Assembly (NCBI GenBank): GCA_005881025.1
Contig: VBFO01000045.1
Coordinates: forward strand, 1 to 48,899
Source of the DNA: Chloroflexota bacterium
Lineage (GTDB): Bacteria > Chloroflexota > Dormibacteria > Dormibacterales > Dormibacteraceae
Length of the DNA stretch: 48,899 bases
Direction: 5' to 3'
Shown here: one piece after another, positions 1 to 8,224 of the stretch
Numbering within the stretch: the first letter of the stretch is position 1
Layout of the letters: the number at the start of each line of letters is the position of its first letter
Program-made: the position numbers and the translations under genes
Notes under the pieces: generated by a model
What the model saw: only the letters and a program-made list of their open reading frames with translations
Databases searched by the model: none
Told to the model about the DNA's origin: nothing

Positions 1-78
1 CTGGTCAAGGTCTCTCGCCGTCCGGACGGGCCAGAGGTCCGCCCCGGCGCCGACCAGGCCGCAAGCTCCGACCGGTAG
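1..78 (+). CDS. grpE: GrpE nucleotide exchange factor, C-terminal fragment (partial)
   Basis: The first 25 codons are open from base 1 and end at TAG (76-78). They read L-V-K-V-S-R-R-P-D-G and then an acidic/polar tail. The LVKVSRR segment resembles the last beta-strand of GrpE, which normally ends in a short hydrophobic-basic strand after an 'LRPA' turn. The gene immediately downstream is dnaJ, and grpE-dnaJ (often after dnaK) is a common chaperone operon. Only about 25 residues are visible, so the identification rests mainly on position plus this short match. The C-terminus of another protein cannot be excluded. Confidence 0.55.
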   Translation: MVKVSRRPDGPEVRPGADQAASSDR

Positions 79-87
79 GCGAGCGCC

Positions 88-1206
88 GTGGCCGTAAGGC
101 GGGACTACTACGAGGTGCTCGGCGTCGGCCGGCAGGCCTCGGCCGATGAGCTCAAGCGTGCGTTCCGCAAGATCGCGATGGACTCGCACCCGGACCGCAA
201 CCCCGATGACCCGGCGGCAGCCGCCCGCTTCAAAGAGGCAAGCGAGGCCTATGCGGTGCTGTCGGACCCTGGCCGCAGGCGCAGCTACGACATGTTCGGC
301 CACGCGGCGGCAGACATGGGCGGCGGGCCGGCCGTCGATTTCACCGACATGCCCTTCGCTGATCTGTTCGAGACGTTTTTCGGCGGCGGGGCCGGTGGAC
401 GCTCGAGGCGCCCGTCCAATCGCGGCGACGATCTCCGGTACGACCTGACGCTCACGTTCGAGGAGGCTTTCAAGGGACTCGACAAACAGATCGACGTCCC
501 CCGCCTTGTCACCTGCGAGCGCTGCACAGGAACGGGCGCCGAGCCCGGCACCGGGGTGGACACGTGCCGGTCGTGCGGCGGGGCCGGCCAGATCCGCCGG
601 GCCCAGCAATCCATATTCGGATCGGTCGTGACCGCCAGCACGTGCCCGACCTGCCAGGGCGCCGGCCGCGTGCTCAGAAGCCCCTGCGCAGAGTGCCGCG
701 GTCAGGGCCGTGTCGAGCGGACCCGGCGGCTGATGGTCCGCATCCCTGCCGGGGTCGACAACGGGTCGCAGATCCGCCTTTCAGGCGAAGGCGAGGCGGG
801 CGTCCGTGGGGGCCAGCCGGGCGACCTGTACGTGGTGATGCGGGTGAAACCGCACCCTCAGCTCGACAGGCGCGACCAGGACGTGATCTACAAGCTCCTC
901 GTCAACATCGTCCAGGCCGCCGTGGGCGACCAGATCGAGGTGCCGACCCTGGACGGCCCTGTCGAGATCGCCATCCCGCCCGGTACCCAGTACGGCCAGA
1001 CGTTCCGCCTGGCCGGCCGGGGCATGCCTGACGTCCGCGGAGGCCGGCGGGGGGACCAGTACGTGCTTGTCCAGATCGTGGTGCCCAAAGACCTGAACCT
1101 GGACCAGAAGGCGCTGCTGCGGAAGGTTGGCGGGCTCACCGGCAAGCCTGAGAAGATCAGCAAGGGTTTCTTCGAGAAGCTGAGGGATGCCATCAGCCTG
1201 GACTAG
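88..1206 (+). CDS. dnaJ: Chaperone protein DnaJ (Hsp40)
   Basis: Cytosolic co-chaperone that delivers unfolded clients to DnaK and stimulates its ATPase through the J domain. The 372-residue protein has the full type I layout. The J domain is at residues 5-70 with HPD at 34-36. A short glycine/phenylalanine region follows around 75-105. The zinc-finger region holds four CxxCxGxG-type repeats (Cys143/146, 160/163, 186/189, 200/203). Two C-terminal substrate-binding beta domains follow from about 215 to 345. The start is GTG at 88, 9 bases after the grpE stop, with AGGCGAG upstream as a possible ribosome site. It is probably co-transcribed with grpE. No CIRCE or HAIR operator is visible, but the operon promoter lies outside the window. 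Confidence 0.96.
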   Translation: MAVRRDYYEVLGVGRQASADELKRAFRKIAMDSHPDRNPDDPAAAARFKEASEAYAVLSDPGRRRSYDMFGHAAADMGGGPAVDFTDMPFADLFETFFGGGAGGRSRRPSNRGDDLRYDLTLTFEEAFKGLDKQIDVPRLVTCERCTGTGAEPGTGVDTCRSCGGAGQIRRAQQSIFGSVVTASTCPTCQGAGRVLRSPCAECRGQGRVERTRRLMVRIPAGVDNGSQIRLSGEGEAGVRGGQPGDLYVVMRVKPHPQLDRRDQDVIYKLLVNIVQAAVGDQIEVPTLDGPVEIAIPPGTQYGQTFRLAGRGMPDVRGGRRGDQYVLVQIVVPKDLNLDQKALLRKVGGLTGKPEKISKGFFEKLRDAISLD

Positions 1207-1293
1207 AAGTCGAAATTCTGGGCATAACCGGGGCCCGGATTTGGTAGTTACTTAGTTGGGTATGAATTTGACGCATGGCAAGGGGAGCGACTA

Positions 1294-1635
1294 ATGGCTC
1301 GAACGATTGATCTGGAGCTGACCCGCGCAGAGGTCGAGGTGCGCGAGCTGGAGGCACGCCTCCGGGTGGTGCCCATGAACGACAACCAGCTTTCGGAGGC
1401 CCTGCGGACCGCCCTGGCCGCCAAGAAGGACCGGCTCGAGAAGCTGCGCGCGATACACGCGGCGGGAACGAAGCCGCGGCCGCAGCGGCCGGCAGCCGTC
1501 AACCCTGACGGCGATGGGAGCGAGCTCAGCAGGAAGATCCCCGTCCACGGCGGCCACCGCACGCCGCTGAAGCGCACGATCCCTCAGCGCACAAGCGCTC
1601 CGACGACCACGGGGAAGTCAAAGACCCGCAAGTAA
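1294..1635 (+). CDS. Small hypothetical protein with N-terminal coiled coil
   Basis: A 113-residue protein of unknown function. Residues 1-55 are rich in Glu, Arg, Leu and Ala with heptad-like spacing, suggesting an amphipathic helix or coiled coil. Residues 56-113 are low-complexity, basic and rich in Pro, Thr and Lys, and probably disordered. There is no signal peptide or membrane segment. The ATG start has a good ribosome site (AAGGGGAG about 6 bases upstream), which supports a real gene despite the lack of a recognised family. It sits between dnaJ and a cyclic-di-GMP protein with no overlap to either. The basic tail could bind nucleic acid or an acidic partner, but nothing shows that directly. 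Confidence 0.65.
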   Translation: MARTIDLELTRAEVEVRELEARLRVVPMNDNQLSEALRTALAAKKDRLEKLRAIHAAGTKPRPQRPAAVNPDGDGSELSRKIPVHGGHRTPLKRTIPQRTSAPTTTGKSKTRK

Positions 1636-1676
1636 CAAGCGGCCTACTTCAAGGCCCCGCCGTTATCGTGGTCGCG

Positions 1677-4600
1677 ATGTTTTCAAGGGGCACACGTCAG
1701 CCGCGCGGGCTCGCCCTCGTGAACTCGCTCGCGCTGGTGACGATAGTGAGCGCCGTGGCCCTGCGGCTGGCGGAGGCCGGAATGCCCCCGGTCGTGGTGC
1801 GCGCGGAGGCTGTCGTTCTGGCCGCCGGCATCGTCTATGGGGCGATCGCGGTGTGGATTCGTTCGACGGCGCTCGCCTCCAGCACGCCGGTCCAGCTCCT
1901 GCTGATGTCCACCAACGTGATCCTGGCCGTGGCCGCGCTGGGGGTGGCCGGGCCGTGGCTCGGCAGCGACCTGCCGCCGCTGGCGGTGGGCATCTTCGCA
2001 GCCATGCTCCTCTACTTCGACATGGGCCACAACGCCCGCCACTTCCGGTACGTGCTGGCGGTGGCGGCGGTCGGGCTCGCGGTCCTGTGGGCCGACGCGG
2101 TCGTCAACCTCGGTGTCGCGGTCACCACTGTCGCCACGTGGACCCTGGTGCTCCTCGGCCTCATGCTCCTTGCCTACGTGACGCATCACGTGATCGACCG
2201 CAGCCTGGTCAGGCAGGCCGGTCGCCAGGATTCGCTGCTGTCCGCCCTCAGCGACATCGGCGAAGGGCTGGTGATCACCGAGGAAGGTAGGTTCGTCACC
2301 GGGAACGAGGCCTACATCAACTTGACGGGCTACACAGCTGACGAGCTGCTGGCCCTGCCATCACTCATCGATCTGGCGCCGGCCGAGGAGCGCAAGATCC
2401 TGGCCGAGCAGCTGGCGACCCGCCTCGGCGGTGGGGAGGTGCCGGTGCACTACGAGTCCGCGCTCATCACCAAGGAAGGCAAGCGCCGCCAGGTCGAGAC
2501 GTCGATCCGGCCGCTGACCGCCGAAGGGCCGCGCCGGTTGCTTGCGGTCGTGCGGGATGTGACCGACAGGCACCGCTCGGAGGCGGCAGAGCGAGAGAGT
2601 GAGACCCGCTTCCGCACTCTGTTTGCGCAGTCTCAGGCGGGCATGGCTTTCGCAGACCTCAACGGGCGCCTGACCTCGACCAACGAGGCATTTCGCCAGC
2701 TGGTCGGCTACACCGACGCCGAGCTCCAGGGTGTCTCGGTCCTTGAGCTGACTCATCCAGAAGACCTGCCTCTCAGCGAGGAGGTGCTGCGCCTGATGCT
2801 TGCCGGCGAAACCCCGGGATACCGCATCGACAAGCGCTATGTGCGCAAGGATGGTCAGTCAGTGTGGGTCGACGTCGCCGCTCGCATGGTGCGCGACCCG
2901 AAGGGCAAGGCGCTGTACATCCAGACCGTCGCCATCGACATCCGCGACCGGATGCGCGGCGAGGTGCTGCAGTCAGCTCGCTTCGCAGTCACGCAGGCGC
3001 TGGTCACCTCACCCGGTTGGGACCAGGCGGCCCCTCACGTGCTCGAAGGGCTTTGTCGAGCGCTCGACTGGGAGCTCGGCGAGTACTGGGAGGTGGATGC
3101 GAATCGAGAATCGATGCACTTCTCGACCGCATGGAAACGACCGGGGCGGGACACGACCGCGTACGAAGCCACGGCGGCACAGCTCACCTACCGCCGCGGT
3201 GAAGGCCTTCCAGGTCGGGTCTGGGAATCCGGCCGGCCGGTTTCAGTCGAGGACCTTGCGAAGGATCAGTCCCCTCGCGCGGCCGCTGCGCTGGCGGTAG
3301 GTCTTCACGGCCTGGCGGCCTTTCCGGTACGGAGCGGCCGGCGTGTGGTCGGTGTCATCGCGCTTGCGACCTGGGCGCCACGCCAGCTCGATGAAGCACT
3401 GCTCGCAGTGATGAACGACATCGGCACACAGATCGGCGAGTTCGTGGAGCGTAAGCGCGCCGAGGTGGCGCTGCAGGAGAGCGAGAAGCGGATGCGATCG
3501 GTGCTGGACAACGTGTCCGACGGCCTGGCGACGCTCGACCAGACCGGCGTCATCGAAGCGGTCAACCCCGCGGTCACGCGTCTTTTCGGCTACGAGGAGA
3601 AAGAGCTGGTCGGCCAGAAGATCGAGGTCCTGGTCGCGACCACGCATCGCGGCTCATTCATGAGCTACGTGGAACGCCGGCTCACTCTCGAGCTGCCCGC
3701 CAGCGGTGCTCTCGAAACCATGGGCAAGCGCAAGAACGCGAGCCTGTTCCCCCTGGAGTTCCTGGTCAGCTCGATGCAGGTCGGGCCACGTCACCTTTTC
3801 ATCGCGACGCTGCGTGACATCTCGGAGCGAAAGGCGCACACAGACGCGCTCGAGTACCAGGCCCTACACGACGCGCTGACCGGCCTCCCCAATCGGACGC
3901 TGTTCGGTGACCGCCTGCGCCAGGCGCTGCTGGCCGCGCGCCGCAACCAGACGATGTTCGGCGTCCTGCTGCTCGATCTGGATCGCTTCAAGGACATCAA
4001 TGACGCTCTCGGCCACGACCGCGGTGACAACCTCCTGCAGGAGGTGGCGGCGAGGCTCAAGGGTGTCCTGCGAGCCACTGACACCATCGCCCGGCTCGGG
4101 GGTGACGAGTTTGCCGTCGTCAGCATCGATGCCAGGCACCCCGACAACGTCATCGCCACAGCACGCAAGATCCTGGCTTCGCTGGAAGGTCCTTTCACGA
4201 TCGCCGACCAGCAGGTCGAGACCGGTGCATCGATTGGGATCGCGATGTATCCGATCCATGGAGACGACCCCGGCACTCTGCTGCGGCGCGCCGACGTTGC
4301 CATGTACGTCGCCAAGCGTGCAGGTGGGGGGTTCGCGGTCTATTCGCCCGAGCATGAAGGGCAGACGTTGCGCCACTCGGGCCTGGCAGGCGATCTCCGG
4401 CGCTCGATCGCGCAGGGCGAGCTGGTCCTTCACTACCAACCGATAGTGCTGCTCCCGGCCCGCACCACCTACGCCGTCGAGGCACTGGTGCGGTGGAATC
4501 ACCCCCGCGAGGGTCTGCTCCCGCCGGAACGGTTCATCGGCCTGGCAGAGGAGACCAACATGATCCGGCCGCTAACCGAGTGGGTGCTCGACAACGCGCT

Positions 4601-5237
4601 CAACCGCCTGTGCAGGTGGATCCAATCGGGGCTCGAGCTCTCGGTCGCTGTCAACGTCTCGCCGCGCCTGCTCGAGGACCACTCGATCGTCGAGGACGTC
4701 GCCAAGGCCCTCGCCACCTCCAACGCGGATCCTGCTCGGCTCACGCTGGAGATCACGGAGGGAGTCGCCACCTCGGCGGCTGCCGGTAAGGCGATACACA
4801 GGCTGGCCGAGATGGGTGTGCGCCTGTCGCTGGACGACTTTGGTACCGGTTACTCGTCGCTCGTCTTCCTGAAGCGCCTGCCGATCCACGAGCTCAAGAT
4901 CGACCGCTCATTCATCAAGCAAGTGGCTGTCGATCCTGACGCGTCGGCCATCGTCCGGACGGCGATCGGGGTCGGGCACAACCTCGGATTGCGGGTGATC
5001 GGGGAAGGGGTCGAGGAACGGGAGGCGGAGGCGGTCCTGATCGAGGCCGGCTGCGACGCCGTCCAGGGCTACCTGATCGGCAAGCCGGTACCGGAAGACG
5101 AGATGACCGATCTGCTGGAGTCGGGCCGCGAGCTCAGCGAGTCGCCCCCCGGCCCTCCCCCCGATGGGGAGGGAGGGCTCAAGGGAGGGGTGAAGACAAC
5201 AACACCGGCGCTAAGTGACAGTTTAGCTGACGCTTAA
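1677..5237 (+). CDS. Membrane-anchored PAS/PAS/GAF/PAS/GGDEF/EAL cyclic-di-GMP signalling protein
   Basis: About 1186 residues. The first ~175 form about six hydrophobic segments, a membrane sensor or anchor of unknown type. They are followed by PAS (~190-300), PAS (~310-430), GAF (~440-595), PAS (~600-720), GGDEF (~730-890) and EAL (~905-1155) domains. Both output motifs are intact: RLGGDEF in the diguanylate cyclase and EALVRW plus DDFGTGYSSL in the phosphodiesterase. It could therefore make and break cyclic-di-GMP, although one domain often dominates in such hybrids. I chose ATG 1677. GTG 1668 is also in frame, but neither has a ribosome site, and TATCGT at 1664-1669 sits 7 bases before the ATG like a -10 box of a leaderless message. 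The last ~35 residues are disordered and include a G/C-rich palindrome-encoded stretch. Confidence 0.9.
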   Translation: MFSRGTRQPRGLALVNSLALVTIVSAVALRLAEAGMPPVVVRAEAVVLAAGIVYGAIAVWIRSTALASSTPVQLLLMSTNVILAVAALGVAGPWLGSDLPPLAVGIFAAMLLYFDMGHNARHFRYVLAVAAVGLAVLWADAVVNLGVAVTTVATWTLVLLGLMLLAYVTHHVIDRSLVRQAGRQDSLLSALSDIGEGLVITEEGRFVTGNEAYINLTGYTADELLALPSLIDLAPAEERKILAEQLATRLGGGEVPVHYESALITKEGKRRQVETSIRPLTAEGPRRLLAVVRDVTDRHRSEAAERESETRFRTLFAQSQAGMAFADLNGRLTSTNEAFRQLVGYTDAELQGVSVLELTHPEDLPLSEEVLRLMLAGETPGYRIDKRYVRKDGQSVWVDVAARMVRDPKGKALYIQTVAIDIRDRMRGEVLQSARFAVTQALVTSPGWDQAAPHVLEGLCRALDWELGEYWEVDANRESMHFSTAWKRPGRDTTAYEATAAQLTYRRGEGLPGRVWESGRPVSVEDLAKDQSPRAAAALAVGLHGLAAFPVRSGRRVVGVIALATWAPRQLDEALLAVMNDIGTQIGEFVERKRAEVALQESEKRMRSVLDNVSDGLATLDQTGVIEAVNPAVTRLFGYEEKELVGQKIEVLVATTHRGSFMSYVERRLTLELPASGALETMGKRKNASLFPLEFLVSSMQVGPRHLFIATLRDISERKAHTDALEYQALHDALTGLPNRTLFGDRLRQALLAARRNQTMFGVLLLDLDRFKDINDALGHDRGDNLLQEVAARLKGVLRATDTIARLGGDEFAVVSIDARHPDNVIATARKILASLEGPFTIADQQVETGASIGIAMYPIHGDDPGTLLRRADVAMYVAKRAGGGFAVYSPEHEGQTLRHSGLAGDLRRSIAQGELVLHYQPIVLLPARTTYAVEALVRWNHPREGLLPPERFIGLAEETNMIRPLTEWVLDNALNRLCRWIQSGLELSVAVNVSPRLLEDHSIVEDVAKALATSNADPARLTLEITEGVATSAAAGKAIHRLAEMGVRLSLDDFGTGYSSLVFLKRLPIHELKIDRSFIKQVAVDPDASAIVRTAIGVGHNLGLRVIGEGVEEREAEAVLIEAGCDAVQGYLIGKPVPEDEMTDLLESGRELSESPPGPPPDGEGGLKGGVKTTTPALSDSLADA
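5153..5173. repeat. G/C-rich inverted repeat inside the 3' end of the GGDEF/EAL gene
   Basis: CCCTCCCC (5153-5160) and GGGGAGGG (5166-5173) are exact inverted repeats separated by 5 bases, with further CCCCCC and GGGAGGGG runs on either side (5145-5190). The stretch encodes a Pro/Gly-rich peptide (PPGPPPDGEGG) just before the stop codon, unlike the rest of the protein. This resembles short palindromic repeats that insert in or near gene ends in other genomes. No second copy was noticed in the window. Confidence 0.5.
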
Positions 5238-5656
5238 CACCTCCTAACGCCCTCCGCAACAAATCGGGCATAAAAAAACTCGGGCCGGGCGATTTCTCGA
5301 CACCGGCACCGAGCTTGGCTGCGGGGGGTGAGGTTCTAATTCAGTTGAGGCGCCGGACACCGACGAGCCGGCTTCCTCGCGAAGGTCCAGTCTAGGCGCG
5401 TCAGCGACGGCCGTGGGCCCGATTTTCTGCGTGTTTTCGACGACAAAGCTGAGATGCCACTCTCGAAATGCCAAGGGTCTGCCTGGCTGAAGGCGAACGC
5501 CATTTGCTTATGATGCGTTGGCTCAGCGCCCCAATTGCAGAATACGATCCGATCGAGGGAGGCTGCCAGTCGTCTGGAAGAGGGCCAGGCGGCGGTTCGA
5601 CGTGCGCCGGAAACAGCCGTCGGTGACCGTCCCTACGGAGAGAGGAAGAAGGCCTG
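5238..5656. other. Gene-free stretch (419 bases) upstream of the glycan cluster
   Basis: The longest stretch without a convincing gene. It holds a minus-strand terminator-like hairpin (5272-5313) and, at its right end, the ribosome site of the GT2 gene (AGGAAGAAGG). Open frames here on either strand are short, lack ribosome sites and read through the hairpin. I looked for tmRNA, RNase P RNA, SRP RNA, tRNA and a GEMM cyclic-di-GMP riboswitch and could not recognise any. It probably carries the promoter of the 5657-13538 cluster, but I cannot pick out a clear -35/-10 pair. Confidence 0.5.
5272..5313 (-). terminator. Rho-independent terminator-like hairpin, minus strand
   Basis: On the minus strand, CTCGGTGCCGG (5313-5303) pairs with CCGGCCCGAG (5288-5279), a 10-bp stem with one bulged base, and is followed directly by seven T (5278-5272). 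On the plus strand the second arm is not followed by T, so the signal points to minus-strand transcription. No minus-strand gene is recognised upstream of it. Confidence 0.55.
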
Positions 5657-8224
5657 ATGGTTCGTTTCGGCACGGCGTTGGGCCTCGCGGGAGGCACTGT
5701 CCTCGCGGCTTTCGGAGTCGCGGTGGCGGTCCTGGCCCCATTTGGCAGCACCGCGAGCCTGGCCGCCGGCCTGGGCCTGGTCGCGATCGGGACGGGCCTC
5801 CTGGCTGTTCAGGTGTGGCGCCTACGCACCGGCGCGGGTGGCGCCGGGGCTCTCTGGTCGTCGATCCTCGACGCGATCCTGCTGGTCGCCGCGGTCATGG
5901 CGATCCTGCCCGCGGTCGCGGTTGTGCGCGGCTTTGTCGAGCTGTTTGCGCACACCCACGTTCACGACAGTCGCGAGGCAGTCGCCTATGGATTTGCGTT
6001 CGCGGGCCTATTGCTGGGCGGCCTCTTCTTCACCTACGCGGTGAAGTACTACCTGGGCACTGTGCTCGTGCTGCTCACGGCGCTGCTGCCGACGGGCCGG
6101 CGGAACGGAAACTCCCATGACCGCATCGGCAACGGCAGGCAGCATGCGTCAGGCCTGAGCGGCATCACGCGTGGGCGTGCCACCGGGAACGGCAACGGCT
6201 ACGACGCTGCTGGAAACGGAAATGGAAACGGCTACCACATCGACCTCGGCTATCAGCCGTTCGTGTCGGTGCACGTCGCCGCCTACAACGAAAAGCGTGT
6301 CATCGAGCGTCTCCTGACTTCGCTCGACCAGCTCGACTACCCGGCCTACGAGGTGGTCGTGGTCGACGACTCGAACGATGAATCGGTCCAGATCCTCCAG
6401 GAGTGGCTGGGCCGGCCGAAGTTCAAGCTCCTGCACCGCACCAGCCGCCAGGGCTTCAAGGGCGGTGCGCTGAACGAGGCGCTGAAGGTGATGGATCCGC
6501 GCACCGAGTACGTCGTCGTCTTTGACGCCGACTCGATGCCATTCCCGGACTCGATCGAGCGGTTCCTGCCGTATTTCTACGAACCTGTCGAGTCAAACCA
6601 GGAGGGGCAGCGCCCGATTCGGCGTGAAGATGTCGCCGCGGTTCAGAGCTACCAGTGGCACGTTTTGAACAAGTCGGAGAGCTGGCTTACGGAGGCGGTG
6701 CGCGCCGAGTACGCCGGCAGCTACATGGTCGAGCGGCCGTTCCAGGACGCGATCGGGTCTCTGAAGATGGTGGCCGGTACCGCCTACATGATCCGCGCCG
6801 ACCTGCTGCGCGAGGTCGGATGGGGCACCAGCCTCACCGAGGACTGGGAGCTGACGTTGAAGCTTTACGCGCGCGGCTACAAGGTGGCGTACACGCCGTG
6901 GGCGGAAACGCCCGCCGAGTGCGTCGCCACATTCTCGCGGCTCGCCCGCCAGCGCATGCGGTGGGCCGAGGGCCATACGCACAACGTCCGCAAGTACTTC
7001 TGGCCGATCATGCTGTCGCCACTCGTCGCACCGTTGGAGAAGCTCGAGTTTCTTTTCGACGCGACGTACTACCTGCAGGCGGCGCTCTTCGTCGCCGGAT
7101 CCATCAGCTGGCTGCTGAGCGAGCTCGTATTCCAGACGCATGTGCCCGGCTGGACAGCAGTGCTGGGCTGGTCGCTTCTTTTCTCGAACATTTTTGCACT
7201 GCCGCTGATGAATCTCGGAGGCCTGATCCTCGAGGAGGCTCCGGGCCGCGACCTGCAGGGAGTGCTTGGTGCGCTTGTGCTTTCCTTCGCGCTGGTGCCG
7301 TTCCAGGGGTGGGCGGCGCTGAAGGGCCTCATTAGAAAGGACGAGGGACCGTGGTTCCGCACCCCGAAGACCGGTCACATCACGGATGAGGTTCATCACC
7401 TGCGCAGGCTGCGGATGCTTCGGCGCTGGCTCCTCGGCGCCCGCGAGCCGAGGCTGCGACCACCATCGGCCCACCCTGCACCGCCGGCTCCCAACTGGAT
7501 CATCACCCCGCGGAACCGGCGCATCGGTTGGATCGCAGTCGGAGGACTCGCGATCGCGATCGCGGCGCTGGCGTGGGGATCATCGAGGGCCCCGATCAGC
7601 CAGGCCGCGGGGAACCCGCTCTACCTCCATGGCACCGGGGTCGCGCCGGCATGCGTGCCGGCGACGATGGATCAGTCGATCGGAGTCCGAGCCACACCGT
7701 GCACCGTCCAGTCGGCTTCGGGCGGCCTGACCACGCTGTTCGCGTTTTCGAACCTGCCGGCCCAGACGATCTCGGCCGGCGTCTGGTCTTTCACGATGTA
7801 CTGGAACGGCGGGTCGGGCAACACGCTAGACGCGGTCACGGTCAGCGCGGGCGTCACCGCGCTTCCAACCTGCGTTGGTTTCACAGCGACGATTCCCAAC
7901 GGCGGCACGACGTGGACGACCACCTATGGAGGCAGCGGAATCAACACGACGAGCCCGCTGACCGTGAACACCAGCGCCGCCCAGGCGGCGCTGACGATTC
8001 CCGCCGGAGGCTCCCTGTGTCTTCAGGTCGTGCTCACGCACACCTCAGGCGGGAAGCCGTCGATGGTCTATGACGGACTGGCAGGTGCAGCCGACACGCG
8101 AGTCACCCCACCCAGCTCGGTGGTCCCCGAGGCGCTGCTGCCGCTCGCGGGGCTCGCGATCGCGATTCCGCTGATCACGGGACGCCGGCGGCTGATCCGG
8201 CTTCTGCAGGTTGTGAGGCGATGA
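5657..8224 (+). CDS. Membrane GT2 glycosyltransferase fused to an exosortase-substrate-like C-terminal domain
   Basis: An 855-residue protein. Residues 1-145 hold about four membrane segments. A low-complexity Asn/Gly linker (~175-193) leads to a cellulose-synthase-like GT2 domain (~200-450). That domain has VVVVDDS (D237/D238), FDADS (D290/D292), TED (394-396) and QRMRW (432-436), the D,D,D,QxxRW set of processive-type transferases. More membrane helices follow (~465-560). After another helix (~623-640) comes a ~170-residue Thr/Ser/Gly-rich, probably beta-rich outer domain with four Cys (666, 682, 739, 788). The extreme C-terminus is VPE (823-825), a hydrophobic helix (826-841) and RRR (843-845), the three-part layout of a PEP-CTERM sorting signal. 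The next gene, overlapping by ATGA, is an exosortase-family protein. There is no PilZ domain, so it is not a standard BcsA. ATG 5657 has a strong ribosome site. The polymer made is unknown. Confidence 0.85.
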   Translation: MVRFGTALGLAGGTVLAAFGVAVAVLAPFGSTASLAAGLGLVAIGTGLLAVQVWRLRTGAGGAGALWSSILDAILLVAAVMAILPAVAVVRGFVELFAHTHVHDSREAVAYGFAFAGLLLGGLFFTYAVKYYLGTVLVLLTALLPTGRRNGNSHDRIGNGRQHASGLSGITRGRATGNGNGYDAAGNGNGNGYHIDLGYQPFVSVHVAAYNEKRVIERLLTSLDQLDYPAYEVVVVDDSNDESVQILQEWLGRPKFKLLHRTSRQGFKGGALNEALKVMDPRTEYVVVFDADSMPFPDSIERFLPYFYEPVESNQEGQRPIRREDVAAVQSYQWHVLNKSESWLTEAVRAEYAGSYMVERPFQDAIGSLKMVAGTAYMIRADLLREVGWGTSLTEDWELTLKLYARGYKVAYTPWAETPAECVATFSRLARQRMRWAEGHTHNVRKYFWPIMLSPLVAPLEKLEFLFDATYYLQAALFVAGSISWLLSELVFQTHVPGWTAVLGWSLLFSNIFALPLMNLGGLILEEAPGRDLQGVLGALVLSFALVPFQGWAALKGLIRKDEGPWFRTPKTGHITDEVHHLRRLRMLRRWLLGAREPRLRPPSAHPAPPAPNWIITPRNRRIGWIAVGGLAIAIAALAWGSSRAPISQAAGNPLYLHGTGVAPACVPATMDQSIGVRATPCTVQSASGGLTTLFAFSNLPAQTISAGVWSFTMYWNGGSGNTLDAVTVSAGVTALPTCVGFTATIPNGGTTWTTTYGGSGINTTSPLTVNTSAAQAALTIPAGGSLCLQVVLTHTSGGKPSMVYDGLAGAADTRVTPPSSVVPEALLPLAGLAIAIPLITGRRRLIRLLQVVRR

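Noticed and set aside
5320-5400. tRNA-like fragment (GGTTCTAATTC resembles a T arm)
   Set aside because: No acceptor, D or anticodon arm can be folded around it on either strand.
5244-5474. 76-codon open frame on the minus strand in the gene-free stretch
   Set aside because: It reads straight through the terminator hairpin, has no ribosome site and no recognisable protein features.
5238-5656. Cyclic-di-GMP (GEMM) riboswitch, tmRNA or RNase P RNA in the gap
   Set aside because: None of the conserved cores could be found.
5657-8224. Standard bacterial cellulose synthase BcsA
   Set aside because: No PilZ domain and no bcsB/bcsZ/bcsC neighbours; the C-terminus is a different outer domain with a sorting-like tail.
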